Notes: generated from the letters alone by a model not told the origin. Shown: positions 9,066-20,827, counted from the stretch's first letter. The stretch: 64,000 nt of DNA from Streptomyces sp. B3I8 (GCF_030816915.1 NZ_JAUSYN010000002.1:4291501-4355500), one strand, 5' to 3'. Made by a program: numbers and translations.

Positions 9066-10823
9066 GTGAGTACCGCCTACGTGCCGCAACAACCACAGCC
9101 ACAGCCGGACCCGCACGCACGGGCCGGCGCCGCCCGGGCCACCGGGTCGCTCCCGGAACCGCCGGCGACACCGCCGTACGCCAGCGAGGCCACCCGGCTG
9201 CTGTGCGCCGGGACCTATCTGGACTCCGCGTACCGCGACCAGGTCATCGACGAGCTGTACCTCAACGAACAGCGCCTGGCCGCGCCCTCCCTGGGGCTCG
9301 ACGCGGCCCGGGTCCTGGCGCACGCCCTGCGCGCCCGCCGGCTGGAACTGGCCTGGTCCGGGGCGATCCTGGGCCTGTGGGTGGTGGGCATGCCGCTCAC
9401 CCGGTACTTCCTCCTCCTCTTCCTCGTCTTCGGCGCCTACTCCGCCGCGGCGCCCTGGGTGCGCGGCAAGGCCGAGCACCCGCCGATGTACCGACGCGTG
9501 TTCGCCTTCCTGCTGCGCTGGTACAGCCGCATCGGCATCGCGGCCCTGCTCGCCGCCGCCCTGTACGTCGCGTGCGGAGGCGGGGACGACACCTCCGCCG
9601 CCCCCTCGTACGACGACATGTACGGCACGTCGAGCGGCTCCGACGTCTCGCCCTCCGACACCCTGCACCAGTGGTTCGGCGTCCTGGGCGCCTGGGTGAC
9701 CCTCGCCGTCCTCGCGCTCACCGTCGTCTTCCTCGTCGCCCAGCGCGGCCAGGTCACCCGCTCGCTGGCCGCCGAGCTCTCGACGCGGCGCTTCCAGGAG
9801 GTCGCGGACGACCCCGCCGAGCAGTCGGAGGGACGGCGGTTCCGGCGGCTGGCGCAGCGCGTCCGGGCCGAGCAGTGGCAGCCGTTGGTCATGTACCACG
9901 AGGCCCGTCCGTTCTGCGGGGCCGGCGCCGCGCACGACACCTGGGTGCTCGCCGTCGAACTGCGCCCCGACGGGATGAAGAAGCAGCGCCCGCTGAGCAA
10001 CCGGGCCGTCCTGGAGACCGTGCGCCCGCTGCTCGAACAGCTCCGCGAGTCCGCCGCGACGGCCGAGCACCCGGTGCGCGACCGGCTGCGCCGGCTGGAG
10101 ATCGACGAGTGCGTGTTCCTGCCGGTCGAGGGGCTGCTGCGGCGCGAGGACGCCCCGTACGGCCCCGGGGACTTCGAGAGCCACCTGGTGCGCGCGGTCG
10201 AGGAGGGCGCCGAGAAGCGGCGGCACTTCCTGCGGGTGCGGGTCGGGGGCTGGGAGGAGGAGCTGATCGTCAGCGTCTTCGTCCGGGTCCACACACAGGG
10301 CCGGATGCTCATGCTGGAGATCGCCCCGCACGTCCTGACCCCGGTGCGCGAGGACTTCAAGGAGGCCGACCGCACCGCCCACCGCTACAACCACAACAGC
10401 CTGCTGGGCAAGGCCGCCTGGGCCGTGCCGCGGGTGCCGTCGGCGGCCGCCGCGGCGGTGTACCAGCTCGGCCGGCAGGTCGTGTTCGGCTGGCGCCTGG
10501 TGACCTCGGGCAACGCGGGCGCGCTGCCCGAGGGGCCGGGGCTGTCGGTGCGCGAGCTGGGGGCGGCGCCGGACGGGTCGCTGTTCCAGACGATGGACGT
10601 CGACCGCTACCTGCGGGCCGTGCAGGACCGGATCGCGCACGGGGTGCGCACCGCGCTGGCCGACGCCGGTTACCAGACCGGCGAATTCGTCCAGAAGATC
10701 GTCAACATCAGCAACGGCGGCGTGAACATCGAATCGGTGGAGGATTCCACCTTCGCCGTCGGCGACCACGCCACCGCGCAGAGCGGCAGCGGCGCCGCCG
10801 CACCGCAGAAGGGAACGGACTAG
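9066..10823 (+). CDS. Four-helix membrane protein with C-terminal amyloid-like motif
   Basis: About 585 residues from GTG 9066 (GGGGGAT just upstream); an ATG at 9060 is the alternative. A Pro/Gln-rich tail is followed by two close hydrophobic segments (residues 94-132), a third (146-170) and a fourth (202-225). A large soluble region of about 330 residues has no domain I recognise. The last 35 residues are Gly/Ser/Ala-rich and contain VNIESVEDSTFAVGDHATAQS (553-573), a short motif closely matched in the next gene (VSLGNVSGSTFAIGSHASAVS). Matching short motifs in neighbouring genes are the hallmark of bacterial amyloid signalling pairs, so a receptor or effector role is inferred, not shown. 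The next gene starts two bases after the stop. Confidence 0.85.
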   Translation: MSTAYVPQQPQPQPDPHARAGAARATGSLPEPPATPPYASEATRLLCAGTYLDSAYRDQVIDELYLNEQRLAAPSLGLDAARVLAHALRARRLELAWSGAILGLWVVGMPLTRYFLLLFLVFGAYSAAAPWVRGKAEHPPMYRRVFAFLLRWYSRIGIAALLAAALYVACGGGDDTSAAPSYDDMYGTSSGSDVSPSDTLHQWFGVLGAWVTLAVLALTVVFLVAQRGQVTRSLAAELSTRRFQEVADDPAEQSEGRRFRRLAQRVRAEQWQPLVMYHEARPFCGAGAAHDTWVLAVELRPDGMKKQRPLSNRAVLETVRPLLEQLRESAATAEHPVRDRLRRLEIDECVFLPVEGLLRREDAPYGPGDFESHLVRAVEEGAEKRRHFLRVRVGGWEEELIVSVFVRVHTQGRMLMLEIAPHVLTPVREDFKEADRTAHRYNHNSLLGKAAWAVPRVPSAAAAAVYQLGRQVVFGWRLVTSGNAGALPEGPGLSVRELGAAPDGSLFQTMDVDRYLRAVQDRIAHGVRTALADAGYQTGEFVQKIVNISNGGVNIESVEDSTFAVGDHATAQSGSGAAAPQKGTD

Positions 10824-10825
10824 CG

Positions 10826-11188
10826 ATGGCCGGCACCAATGAGCCCAGCGTCTCCCTGGGGAACGTCTCGGGCAGCACGTTCGCCATCGGCAGCCACGCC
10901 AGCGCGGTGAGCCACCACGGCACCGCGCCGGGGCGGGACGCCGCGACGGAGGAGCTGCTGGCGGCGGTGCGCGAGCTGCGCGCCGATCTGACCCGGGTGC
11001 GCTCCACCGACCGGACGGCCGAGCTGGACACCGCGCTCGCTGAGACGGAGGAGGAGATCACCGGCACGGGGCAGGCCGGGCCGACCCGGCGCGAACGGCT
11101 GCGGACCCTGCTCGCCGACTCCGAGTCCCTGCTGAGCGTGCTCGCCTCGGCGGGGGCGGTGGCCGGACTGCTCGGGATCGGGTCGTGA
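10826..11188 (+). CDS. Small amyloid-motif / coiled-coil protein
   Basis: A 120-residue protein starting at ATG 10826, two bases after the previous stop. Residues 9-29 carry the STFAxGxHA motif shared with the C-terminus of the upstream protein. Residues 38-80 form a charged amphipathic helix region rich in Leu/Glu/Arg (EELLAAVRELRADLTRVRS). The C-terminus (residues 95-120) is hydrophobic (LLSVLASAGAVAGLLGIGS). This order of short amyloid-like motif, helical segment and hydrophobic tail resembles small adaptor or effector-associated proteins in bacterial NLR-type loci, but no NLR or nuclease is present nearby. Its stop overlaps the next GTG start (GTGA), so translation is probably coupled. 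Confidence 0.85.
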   Translation: MAGTNEPSVSLGNVSGSTFAIGSHASAVSHHGTAPGRDAATEELLAAVRELRADLTRVRSTDRTAELDTALAETEEEITGTGQAGPTRRERLRTLLADSESLLSVLASAGAVAGLLGIGS

Positions 11189-12096
11189 CCGGCGAGAGAC
11201 GGCGCGTCTGGAACGAGGAGACGCAGCGGTGGGAGGACACCGGTGTGTCCGGCGCCGCCGCCCCGCCGCCGCTTCCGCAGCTTCCGCCACCGCTGCCGGA
11301 ACACCTGCCGTACATGCCCGAGCCGCCGGCCGCGCCCACGGTCCCGTCGCCCGTGCCGCCGCCGGGCGGGGGCGGGCGGGCGCTGCGGCAGAAGACCCTG
11401 ACCGCGGCCGCCGCGCTCGTCGTCCTGCTCGGCACCGGCTACGGCGTGCACCGGCTGACCGGCGACGACGGCTCCGACCGCACCCGTACGGCCGCGACGG
11501 CGCCGCCGAGCGAGGACGGCGTCCCCACGGACGAGGACTCCGGCGTGGGCGGCGGCCCGACCTCCGATTCCGCCTCCACGTCCTCCTCCCCGTCCCCCTC
11601 CGGGACGGAAGGCGGACTCCCGGCCGGCTACCAGCAGGTCGACGACCCCGCCGGGTACTCGCTGGCCGTACCCGACGGGTGGGAGCGCACCGAGCGTGAC
11701 TCCGGCGTCTTCTACGCCACGGACGGCGACCGCGACCTGCTGCAGATCTTCGTCGTCACGGAGCCGGGGCTCACCCCCTACGAGGCGGTGCGGCAGTCCT
11801 CGAAGAACCTGGACGCGCAGCAGCCCGGGTACGAGGAGATCTCCCTCGACCGCGGCGCCGCCCCCGAGGACGCGTCCCCCGCCGTCGGCGACGACGCGGC
11901 ACGCCTCGTCTACGCCTACGACAGCGAGAAGCTCGGCACCCGCAAGCAGTGCGTGGAGTACGCGTTCACCGCGGACGACGGCAAGAAGTACGCGATGGTC
12001 GCGGCGGGGCCGCAGGACGACTGGTCGGCCACGGAGGAGACGGCACGCGTGGCACTGGCCCACCTGTCGACGGACGGTGCCGGCGCCGCCGAATAG
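11185..12096 (+). CDS. Single-pass membrane protein, paralogue of 7879 gene
   Basis: A 303-residue protein beginning at GTG 11185, which overlaps the preceding stop by four bases. The N-terminus carries the Trp motif RRRVWNEETQRWEDT, matching that of the 7879 protein. A Pro-rich linker leads to a membrane helix near residue 75 (LTAAAALVVLLGTGYGVHRL). After a Ser/Thr-rich spacer comes the extracytoplasmic domain (QQVDDPAGYSLAVPDGWERT to the end), homologous to that of the 7879 protein. Function is unknown. Its place at the end of the motif-bearing operon suggests that all four proteins act together at the membrane. Confidence 0.87.
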   Translation: MTGERRRVWNEETQRWEDTGVSGAAAPPPLPQLPPPLPEHLPYMPEPPAAPTVPSPVPPPGGGGRALRQKTLTAAAALVVLLGTGYGVHRLTGDDGSDRTRTAATAPPSEDGVPTDEDSGVGGGPTSDSASTSSSPSPSGTEGGLPAGYQQVDDPAGYSLAVPDGWERTERDSGVFYATDGDRDLLQIFVVTEPGLTPYEAVRQSSKNLDAQQPGYEEISLDRGAAPEDASPAVGDDAARLVYAYDSEKLGTRKQCVEYAFTADDGKKYAMVAAGPQDDWSATEETARVALAHLSTDGAGAAE

Positions 12097-12154
12097 CTCG
12101 GCGGGTACGGTGCGCCGGCGGCAGCGGGCCGCCCGTGGCTGCTCGCGCGGTTCC

Positions 12155-12175
12155 CCGCGCCCCTTCGGGGCGCGG
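12155..12175. terminator. UUCG-type hairpin between convergent genes
   Basis: CCGCGCCCC-TTC-GGGGCGCGG is a 9-bp stem (C(UUCG)G tetraloop when folded as RNA). It lies between the convergent ends at 12096 and 12191. The flanking CGCGGTTCCC sequences resemble a hairpin widely dispersed in Streptomyces genomes. Confidence 0.75.
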
Positions 12176-12190
12176 TTCCCGCGCTCCCCT

Positions 12191-12703
12191 TCAGCCCCGC
12201 TGCCCCGGCCGGTAGTGCCCCGGCGCCATCCGCGTCGACACCCCGAACCGGTTCCACGCGTTGATCACGGTGATCGCCGCGATCAGCCGTGCCAGCTCCC
12301 CCTCCTCGAAGTGCTCCGCCGCCCGCGCGTACACCTCGTCCGGGACGAACCCGTCCGTCAGGACCGTCACCGCCTCCGTCAGCTCCAGGGCCGCGATCTC
12401 CCGCTCGGTGTAGAAGTGCCGCGACTCCTGCCACGCCGAGAGCTGCACGATCCGCTCCACGCTCTCGCCCGCCGCGAGCGCGTCCTTCGTGTGCATGTCC
12501 AGGCAGAACGCGCAGTGGTTGAGCTGCGAGGCGCGGATCTTCACCAGTTCCCGCAGCTTCGGGTCGAGCCCCTCCGCCGCGGCCGCGTCCAGCCGGACCA
12601 TCGCCTTGTAGACCTCGGGCGCGTGCTTGGCCCACTGCAGGCGGGGCTCGTGCTCGGCCGCGTACTCGGTCTCCGCCACCGTCATCGTCTCGTTCGTCGT
12701 CAT
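12191..12703 (-). CDS. Carboxymuconolactone decarboxylase/AhpD-family protein
   Basis: A 170-residue, all-helical protein. The CxxC motif with following His (NHCAFCLDMHTKDA, about residues 70-83) and the preceding KIRASQL match AhpD-like alkylhydroperoxidases, where the two Cys are redox active. Some family members instead bind metal, so the substrate is open. ATG 12703 is chosen because residues upstream of it are unlike the family. Only 47 bases separate it from the divergent MocR regulator, a frequent arrangement that suggests control by that regulator. Confidence 0.9.
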   Translation of the reverse strand: MTTNETMTVAETEYAAEHEPRLQWAKHAPEVYKAMVRLDAAAAEGLDPKLRELVKIRASQLNHCAFCLDMHTKDALAAGESVERIVQLSAWQESRHFYTEREIAALELTEAVTVLTDGFVPDEVYARAAEHFEEGELARLIAAITVINAWNRFGVSTRMAPGHYRPGQRG

Positions 12704-12750
12704 GCCGTCGACCCTAGGAGCAGGGCAGCCCAACGGTATGGTCCACTTCC
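12704..12750. promoter_or_regulatory. Divergent promoter region, AhpD-like/MocR
   Basis: The 47-base gap must hold both promoters. TATGGT (12737-12742) stands 8 bases before ATG 12751 and fits a leaderless regulator transcript. On the minus strand TACCGT, just inside the same stretch, could serve the AhpD-like gene. Confidence 0.45.
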
Positions 12751-14160
12751 ATGCCGAATCAGCGGGCCACTTCCGCACTCGACCTCCACCTGCAACTGGA
12801 CCGGAGCCCCGGCACCGGCCTGCGTCGCGGTCTCACCGCCGCCCTGCGCGAGGACGTCCGCACCGGTCGTCTCACCCCCGGCACCCGCCTGCCCTCCTCC
12901 CGCGTCCTCGCCGCCGACCTCGGGATCGCCCGCAACACGGTCGCCGACGCCTACGCCGACCTCGTCGCCGAGGGCTGGCTCACCGCCCGCCAGGGCTCCG
13001 GCACCCGGGTCGCCGAGCGTCCGGTCGCCGCACCCAGCCGCCCCGAGGTCCCGCCCCGCGCCCGCGTCCGTCCCACGTACGACCTCACCCCCGGCACCCC
13101 CGACCTCGCCTCCTTCCCCCGTGCCGAATGGCTCCGCGCCGCCCGCCGCGCCCTGGCCCGCGCCCCGCACGAGGCCCTCGGCTACGGCGACCCGCGCGGC
13201 CGCCCCGAACTGCGCGTCGCGCTCGCCGACTACCTCGCCCGCGCCCGCGGTGTGCGCGCCGACCCCGAACGCATCCTGGTCTGCGCCGGTTTCACCCACG
13301 GGCTGTCGCTGCTGGGCACCGTGCTGCGGGAGCGCGGGGTGCGCACGGTCGCGGTGGACGAGTACGGCCTCGACGTCCACTGGAACGTCCTGACCCGCGC
13401 CGGGCTGAGCACCGTCCCCCTCCCGGTCGACGAACACGGCACCCGCACCACCGGGTTGACCGCCGCCCGCGGCGGACCGGGGGCCGTCCTCCTCACCCCC
13501 GCGCACCAGTTCCCGCTCGGCGTGCCCCTGCACCCCGACCGGCGCGCGGAGGTCCTGGACTGGGCCCGGCGCACCGGCGGCGTGGTCGTGGAGGACGACT
13601 ACGACGGCGAGTTCCGCTACGACCGCCAGCCGGTCGGCGCGCTCCAGAGCCTCGACCCCGACCGCGTCGTCTACGCGGGCACCGCCAGCAAGGCCCTCGC
13701 CCCCGGGCTGCGGCTGGCCTGGCTGGTGCTGCCGCCCGCGCTGGCCGGGGAGGCGGCGGAGGCGACCGGCGGCCACAGCCGCTGCGGCGTCCTCGACCAG
13801 CTCACCCTCGCCGAGTTCCTCGCCTCCGGCGCCTACGACCGTCATGTGCGCGCCTCCCGGCTGCGTCACCGGCGCCGCCGTGACCAGCTCATTGCCGCGC
13901 TCGCCGTCCGCGCCCCCGAGGTGCGGCCCACCGGCATCGCGGCCGGACTGCACGCGGTGCTGCGGCTGCCCCCGGGCACCGAGGAGACGGTGGTGCGGGA
14001 GGCCGTCTGGCAGGGCCTCGCCCTGCACGGTCTGTCCTCGCACCGCCACCCGCAGGCCGGCCCCGCCCCGGCGGCGGACGCCCTCGTCGTCGGCTACGGC
14101 ACGCCCCCCGACCACGCCTGGTCCGGAGCCCTCGACGCCCTGTGCCGGGCGGTGCCGTAA
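12751..14160 (+). CDS. MocR/GntR-type PLP-dependent regulator
   Basis: A 469-residue fusion of an N-terminal GntR winged helix (residues 20-90: RRGLTAALREDVRTGRLT, LPSSRVLAADLGIARNTV) and a fold-type I aminotransferase-like domain. The latter shows LGYGDPRGRPELR, VEDDYDGEFRYD, and the PLP-lysine region GTASKALAPGLRLAWL (Lys in TASKAL). MocR proteins such as PdxR use PLP as a sensing cofactor and often control vitamin B6 or amino-compound genes. The likely target is its own divergent promoter with the AhpD-like gene. No ribosome site precedes the ATG. Confidence 0.93.
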   Translation: MPNQRATSALDLHLQLDRSPGTGLRRGLTAALREDVRTGRLTPGTRLPSSRVLAADLGIARNTVADAYADLVAEGWLTARQGSGTRVAERPVAAPSRPEVPPRARVRPTYDLTPGTPDLASFPRAEWLRAARRALARAPHEALGYGDPRGRPELRVALADYLARARGVRADPERILVCAGFTHGLSLLGTVLRERGVRTVAVDEYGLDVHWNVLTRAGLSTVPLPVDEHGTRTTGLTAARGGPGAVLLTPAHQFPLGVPLHPDRRAEVLDWARRTGGVVVEDDYDGEFRYDRQPVGALQSLDPDRVVYAGTASKALAPGLRLAWLVLPPALAGEAAEATGGHSRCGVLDQLTLAEFLASGAYDRHVRASRLRHRRRRDQLIAALAVRAPEVRPTGIAAGLHAVLRLPPGTEETVVREAVWQGLALHGLSSHRHPQAGPAPAADALVVGYGTPPDHAWSGALDALCRAVP

Positions 14161-14206
14161 GGTACCGCGCGCAGACGCTCGACAGCGGCAACGGGGGAGT
14201 GCGGAC

Positions 14207-14551
14207 ATGGCGGACATACGCCGGCGAATGCGGTCCACGACGGTCGTGCTGGGAAGCGTGGGGCTGCTCGCCGCCGCGCTCACGGCCTGCTCGTCCGATC
14301 CGGACAAGCGGTGCGTGGACAAGGACAGTTACACCGCCGGCAAGGGCTACCGCACCGTCGACAAAAAGTACTGCGACTCCTCCTCCACCAAGTCCGGCGT
14401 CCACGGCGTCTGGTACTACGGCGGCACGAAGAAGGGGCAGCGCGTCAGCGGCGGTTCCCTCACCAAGTCCCGCTCCGGGCACGGCTCCTCGGGCGGCAGC
14501 GGCGTCGAACGGGGCGGGTTCGGCGGCAAGGGCGGCGGCTCCGGAAGCTGA
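14207..14551 (+). CDS. Small secreted lipoprotein
   Basis: A 114-residue lipoprotein. The signal peptide ends in the lipobox LTAC (SVGLLAAALTACSSDP, Cys about residue 27). The mature part contains CVDKDSYTAGKGYRTV and a second Cys (KKYCDSS), then a Gly/Ser-rich tail ending GGKGGGSGS. ATG 14207 follows ACGGGGGAGTGCGGAC. The next gene, an ATP-grasp enzyme of the glutathionylspermidine-synthase family, starts 13 bases after the stop. The pair recalls the ygiB-ygiC arrangement of enterobacteria, also a lipoprotein next to such an enzyme, but sequence homology of the lipoproteins is not evident. Confidence 0.85.
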   Translation: MADIRRRMRSTTVVLGSVGLLAAALTACSSDPDKRCVDKDSYTAGKGYRTVDKKYCDSSSTKSGVHGVWYYGGTKKGQRVSGGSLTKSRSGHGSSGGSGVERGGFGGKGGGSGS

Positions 14552-14564
14552 GGGGGAAGCCCGC

Positions 14565-15830
14565 ATGGAACGCCGCATCCTCACCCCCCGCCCCGACTGG
14601 CAGCGCACGGTCGAGGCCCAGGGACTGATCTACCCGCTCACCCTGCCCCCCGCCCGGGAGTCCGCCCGGGCGGCGGGCGAGACCGTCCCCGACGACGCCT
14701 GGGTGCCGTACTGGGACGAGAGCGCCGCCTACGTCTTCTCGCTGCCCGAGGTCGAGGCGCTGGAGGAGACGGTCGGGGAACTGCACCGCATGTGCCTCGA
14801 CGCCGCCGCCCACATCGTCGCGGAGAACCGATTCGCCGACCTCGGCATCACCGACCCGCGCATCGCCGCGGCCGTCACCGAGGCCTGGCACCGGCGCGCC
14901 GAACTCCCCTCCCTCTACGGCCGCTTCGACCTGCGCTATGACGGGAGTGGCCCGGCGAAGCTCCTTGAGTACAACGCCGACACCCCGACCTCGCTGGTCG
15001 AGGCCGCCTCCCCCCAGTGGTTCTGGATGGAGGACCGGTTCCCCGGCGCCGACCAGTGGAACTCCCTGCACGAACGCCTGGTCGACGCCTGGCGGAAGCA
15101 GTCCGCGCTGCTCCCGCCGGGCAGCCCGCTGTACTTCGCGCACTCCTCGGCGGACGAACTCGGCGAGGACCTGATGACGGTCGCCTATCTGAAGGAGACG
15201 GCGGAACAGGCCGGGCTCGACACCGACTGGATCTCCATGGAGGAGATCGGCTGGGACACACTCTCAGGACGCTTCGTCGACAACCAACTCCGCTTCATCC
15301 GCGCCTGCTTCAAGCTGTACCCGTGGGAGTGGCTCACCTCCGACGCGTTCGCCGAGCACGTCCTCGCCACCCTCGACAACGGCGGCGGCACCGGCAGCAC
15401 CCTGTGGATCGAGCCCGCCTGGAAGATGCTGCTCAGCAACAAGGCGCTGCTGGCGATCCTCTGGGAACTCCACCCCGGCCACCCGAACCTGCTCCCCGCC
15501 TACCTCGACGGCCCCCGCGAACTGGCCGCCACCACCGGCTACGTCGCCAAGCCGCTGCTCGGCCGGGAGGGCGCCGGCATCACCGTGCACGAGCCGGGCG
15601 GCGGGGCGGGAACCGGAGAGAACACCGGTGCCGCGGCGGGCGCCGGGGTGGTCCTGCGGGACGAGCCCTGCTGCTACCAGGAGTTCGCCCCGCTGCCCGA
15701 CTTCGACGGCAACCGGGTCGTGCTCGGCGCATGGGTCGTCGGCGACGAGCCGGCGGGCCTCGGCATCCGCGAGTCCGCCGGGCTGATCACCGACGAGTAC
15801 GCCCGTTTCCTGCCGCACGTCATCCTCTGA
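14565..15830 (+). CDS. Glutathionylspermidine synthase-family ATP-grasp ligase
   Basis: A 421-residue protein of the YgiC/YjfC type: the synthetase half of glutathionylspermidine synthase without the amidase domain. Visible features are GRFDLRYDGSGPAKLLEYNADTPTS-type residues (substrate/ATP pocket), FVDNQLRFIRACFKLYPWEW, IEPAWKMLLSNKALLAIL, YVAKPLLGREGAGI (ATP-grasp Lys and Gly loop) and a C-terminal acidic/Asn region (DFDGNRVVLGAW). It should couple ATP hydrolysis to amide-bond formation. Actinobacteria lack glutathionylspermidine, so the natural substrate is unknown. It ends only nine bases from the convergent rocD stop, with no room for a terminator. Confidence 0.9.
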   Translation: MERRILTPRPDWQRTVEAQGLIYPLTLPPARESARAAGETVPDDAWVPYWDESAAYVFSLPEVEALEETVGELHRMCLDAAAHIVAENRFADLGITDPRIAAAVTEAWHRRAELPSLYGRFDLRYDGSGPAKLLEYNADTPTSLVEAASPQWFWMEDRFPGADQWNSLHERLVDAWRKQSALLPPGSPLYFAHSSADELGEDLMTVAYLKETAEQAGLDTDWISMEEIGWDTLSGRFVDNQLRFIRACFKLYPWEWLTSDAFAEHVLATLDNGGGTGSTLWIEPAWKMLLSNKALLAILWELHPGHPNLLPAYLDGPRELAATTGYVAKPLLGREGAGITVHEPGGGAGTGENTGAAAGAGVVLRDEPCCYQEFAPLPDFDGNRVVLGAWVVGDEPAGLGIRESAGLITDEYARFLPHVIL

Positions 15831-15839
15831 GCGGTCGCG

Positions 15840-17066
15840 TCAGCCCCGCGGGGCACCGAGCACCGCCGCGAACCGGTCGATCCCCCACTCCAGGTCCTCC
15901 TCGGAGATCACCAGTGGCGGGGCGAGGCGGAGCGTGGAGCCGTGGGTCTCCTTGACCAGGACGCCCCGCTCCAGCAGCCGCTCGGAGATCTCCCGCCCGG
16001 TGCCGAACGCCGGGTCCACGTCGACCCCCGCCCACAGCCCCCGCCCGCGCACCTGGGTCACCGGACCGGTGCCGCTCGTGCCGCGCGCGAGCTCCGACAG
16101 CCGCCGGTGCAGCACCTCGCCCAGCCGGGCCGCCCGCTCCTGGTACTCGCCCGTGCGCAGCAGCGCGAGCACCTCCAGGGCCACCGCGCAGGCCAGCGGA
16201 TTGCCGCCGAACGTCGAGCCGTGCTCGCCGGGCCGGAACACCCCGAGCACCTCCTCGTCGGCCACCACCGCCGACACCGGCACGATCCCGCCACCGAGCG
16301 CCTTGCCCAGCACGTACACGTCCGGCACCACGCCCTCGTGCTCACAGGCGAACGTCCGTCCGGTGCGGCCGAGCCCCGACTGGATCTCGTCCGCCACGAA
16401 CAGCGCGCCCCGCTCCCGGGTCAGTTCCCGCACCCCGGCCAGATAGCCCGGCGGCGGCACCCGCACCCCCGCCTCGCCCTGGATCGGCTCGAGGAGGACG
16501 GCCACGGTGTCCTCGGTGACGGCACCGCGCAGCGCGGTGAGGTCGCCGTACGGGACGATGTCGAAGCCGGGCGTGTAGGGGCCGTAGTCCGCGCGGGCCT
16601 CCGGGTCCGTGGAGAAGCTGATCACCGTCGTCGTACGGCCGTGGAAGTTGCCGTCCGCGACGACGATCCTCGCCCGTCCCGCAGGTACCCCCTTCACCCG
16701 GTAACCCCACTTCCGGGCCGTCTTCACCGCCGTCTCGACCGCCTCCGCGCCCGTGTTCATCGGCAGCACCATCTCCTTGCCGCACAGCGCGGCCAGCTCG
16801 GCGCAGAACGCGGCGAACCGGTCGTGGTGGAACGCCCGCGAGGTCAGCGTCACCCGTTCGAGCTGGGCCCGTGCGGCGTCGAGCAGCCGCCGGTTGCCGT
16901 GGCCGAAATTGAGCGCCGAGTACCCGGCCAGGAAGTCCAGGAAGCGGCGCCCCTCCACGTCCGTCATCCAGGCGCCCTCCGCCGTCGCGACGACGACCGG
17001 CAGCGGGTGGTAGGTGCGCGCGCAGTGCGCGTCGGCCTCGGCGATCAGGTCGTCGGCGGTGCTCAC
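15840..17066 (-). CDS. rocD: Ornithine aminotransferase
   Basis: Transfers the delta-amino group of ornithine to 2-oxoglutarate, linking arginine/ornithine breakdown to glutamate and proline. Its 408 residues match the class III aminotransferase family. Visible features are TYHPLPVVVATAEGAW, FLAGYSALNFGHGN, PMNTGAEAVETA (PLP phosphate loop), GNFHGRTTTV, EPIQGEAGV, FVADEIQSGLGRTG and the PLP lysine in VLGKALGGG, then GSTFGGNPLA. GTG 17066 is chosen because AAGGGGATCCCCC precedes it and the protein begins at the expected point. It diverges from the glyA riboswitch region. Confidence 0.94.
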   Translation of the reverse strand: MSTADDLIAEADAHCARTYHPLPVVVATAEGAWMTDVEGRRFLDFLAGYSALNFGHGNRRLLDAARAQLERVTLTSRAFHHDRFAAFCAELAALCGKEMVLPMNTGAEAVETAVKTARKWGYRVKGVPAGRARIVVADGNFHGRTTTVISFSTDPEARADYGPYTPGFDIVPYGDLTALRGAVTEDTVAVLLEPIQGEAGVRVPPPGYLAGVRELTRERGALFVADEIQSGLGRTGRTFACEHEGVVPDVYVLGKALGGGIVPVSAVVADEEVLGVFRPGEHGSTFGGNPLACAVALEVLALLRTGEYQERAARLGEVLHRRLSELARGTSGTGPVTQVRGRGLWAGVDVDPAFGTGREISERLLERGVLVKETHGSTLRLAPPLVISEEDLEWGIDRFAAVLGAPRG

Positions 17067-17200
17067 GGGGGATCCCCTTTCCGTCGGTGCGGTCTCCCCT
17101 CCGTTCCGTACCGTTTCCGCCCGTGCGGAAGAGATCCCGCCGCACCTCCCCTCCTCGCCCGCATGGTGGACGCGGGACCCGAACGCCGCGTCCCGCCCGG

Positions 17201-17206
17201 TAGGCT
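17201..17206 (+). promoter_or_regulatory. -10 box for glyA transcript
   Basis: TAGGCT; start of transcription about 7 bases later would fall at 17212-17214, exactly the first base of the riboswitch fold. No good -35 box is visible. Confidence 0.5.
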
Positions 17207-17210
17207 GGCC

Positions 17211-17316
17211 GCGGGCCGTGACTGGCGCGCTGGGATGGGACCGACCATCGGGAAGCGGCCCCGGGCCTGCCTCGACCGTCAGGATCCGTGCGTGTGTGAG
17301 CCGTGCGCCTGGGCCG
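17211..17316 (+). ncRNA. ZTP (pfl) riboswitch upstream of glyA
   Basis: The three hallmark blocks of the pfl/ZTP aptamer are present in order: CGTGACTGGCG (17217-17227), CGGGAAGCG (17249-17257) and CGCCTGGGC (17306-17314). GGGCC (17213-17217) can pair with GGCCC (17257-17261) to close the first domain. The pfl class senses ZMP/ZTP, a signal of 10-formyl-THF shortage, and is known upstream of purine and one-carbon genes including glyA. The aptamer ends about 50 bases before the ATG. No obvious run-of-U terminator follows, so control could be at translation or by a less typical terminator. Confidence 0.92.
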
Positions 17317-17339
17317 AAACCGTGACACGTGACCGCTGA

Positions 17340-20827
<3,488 letters not shown>

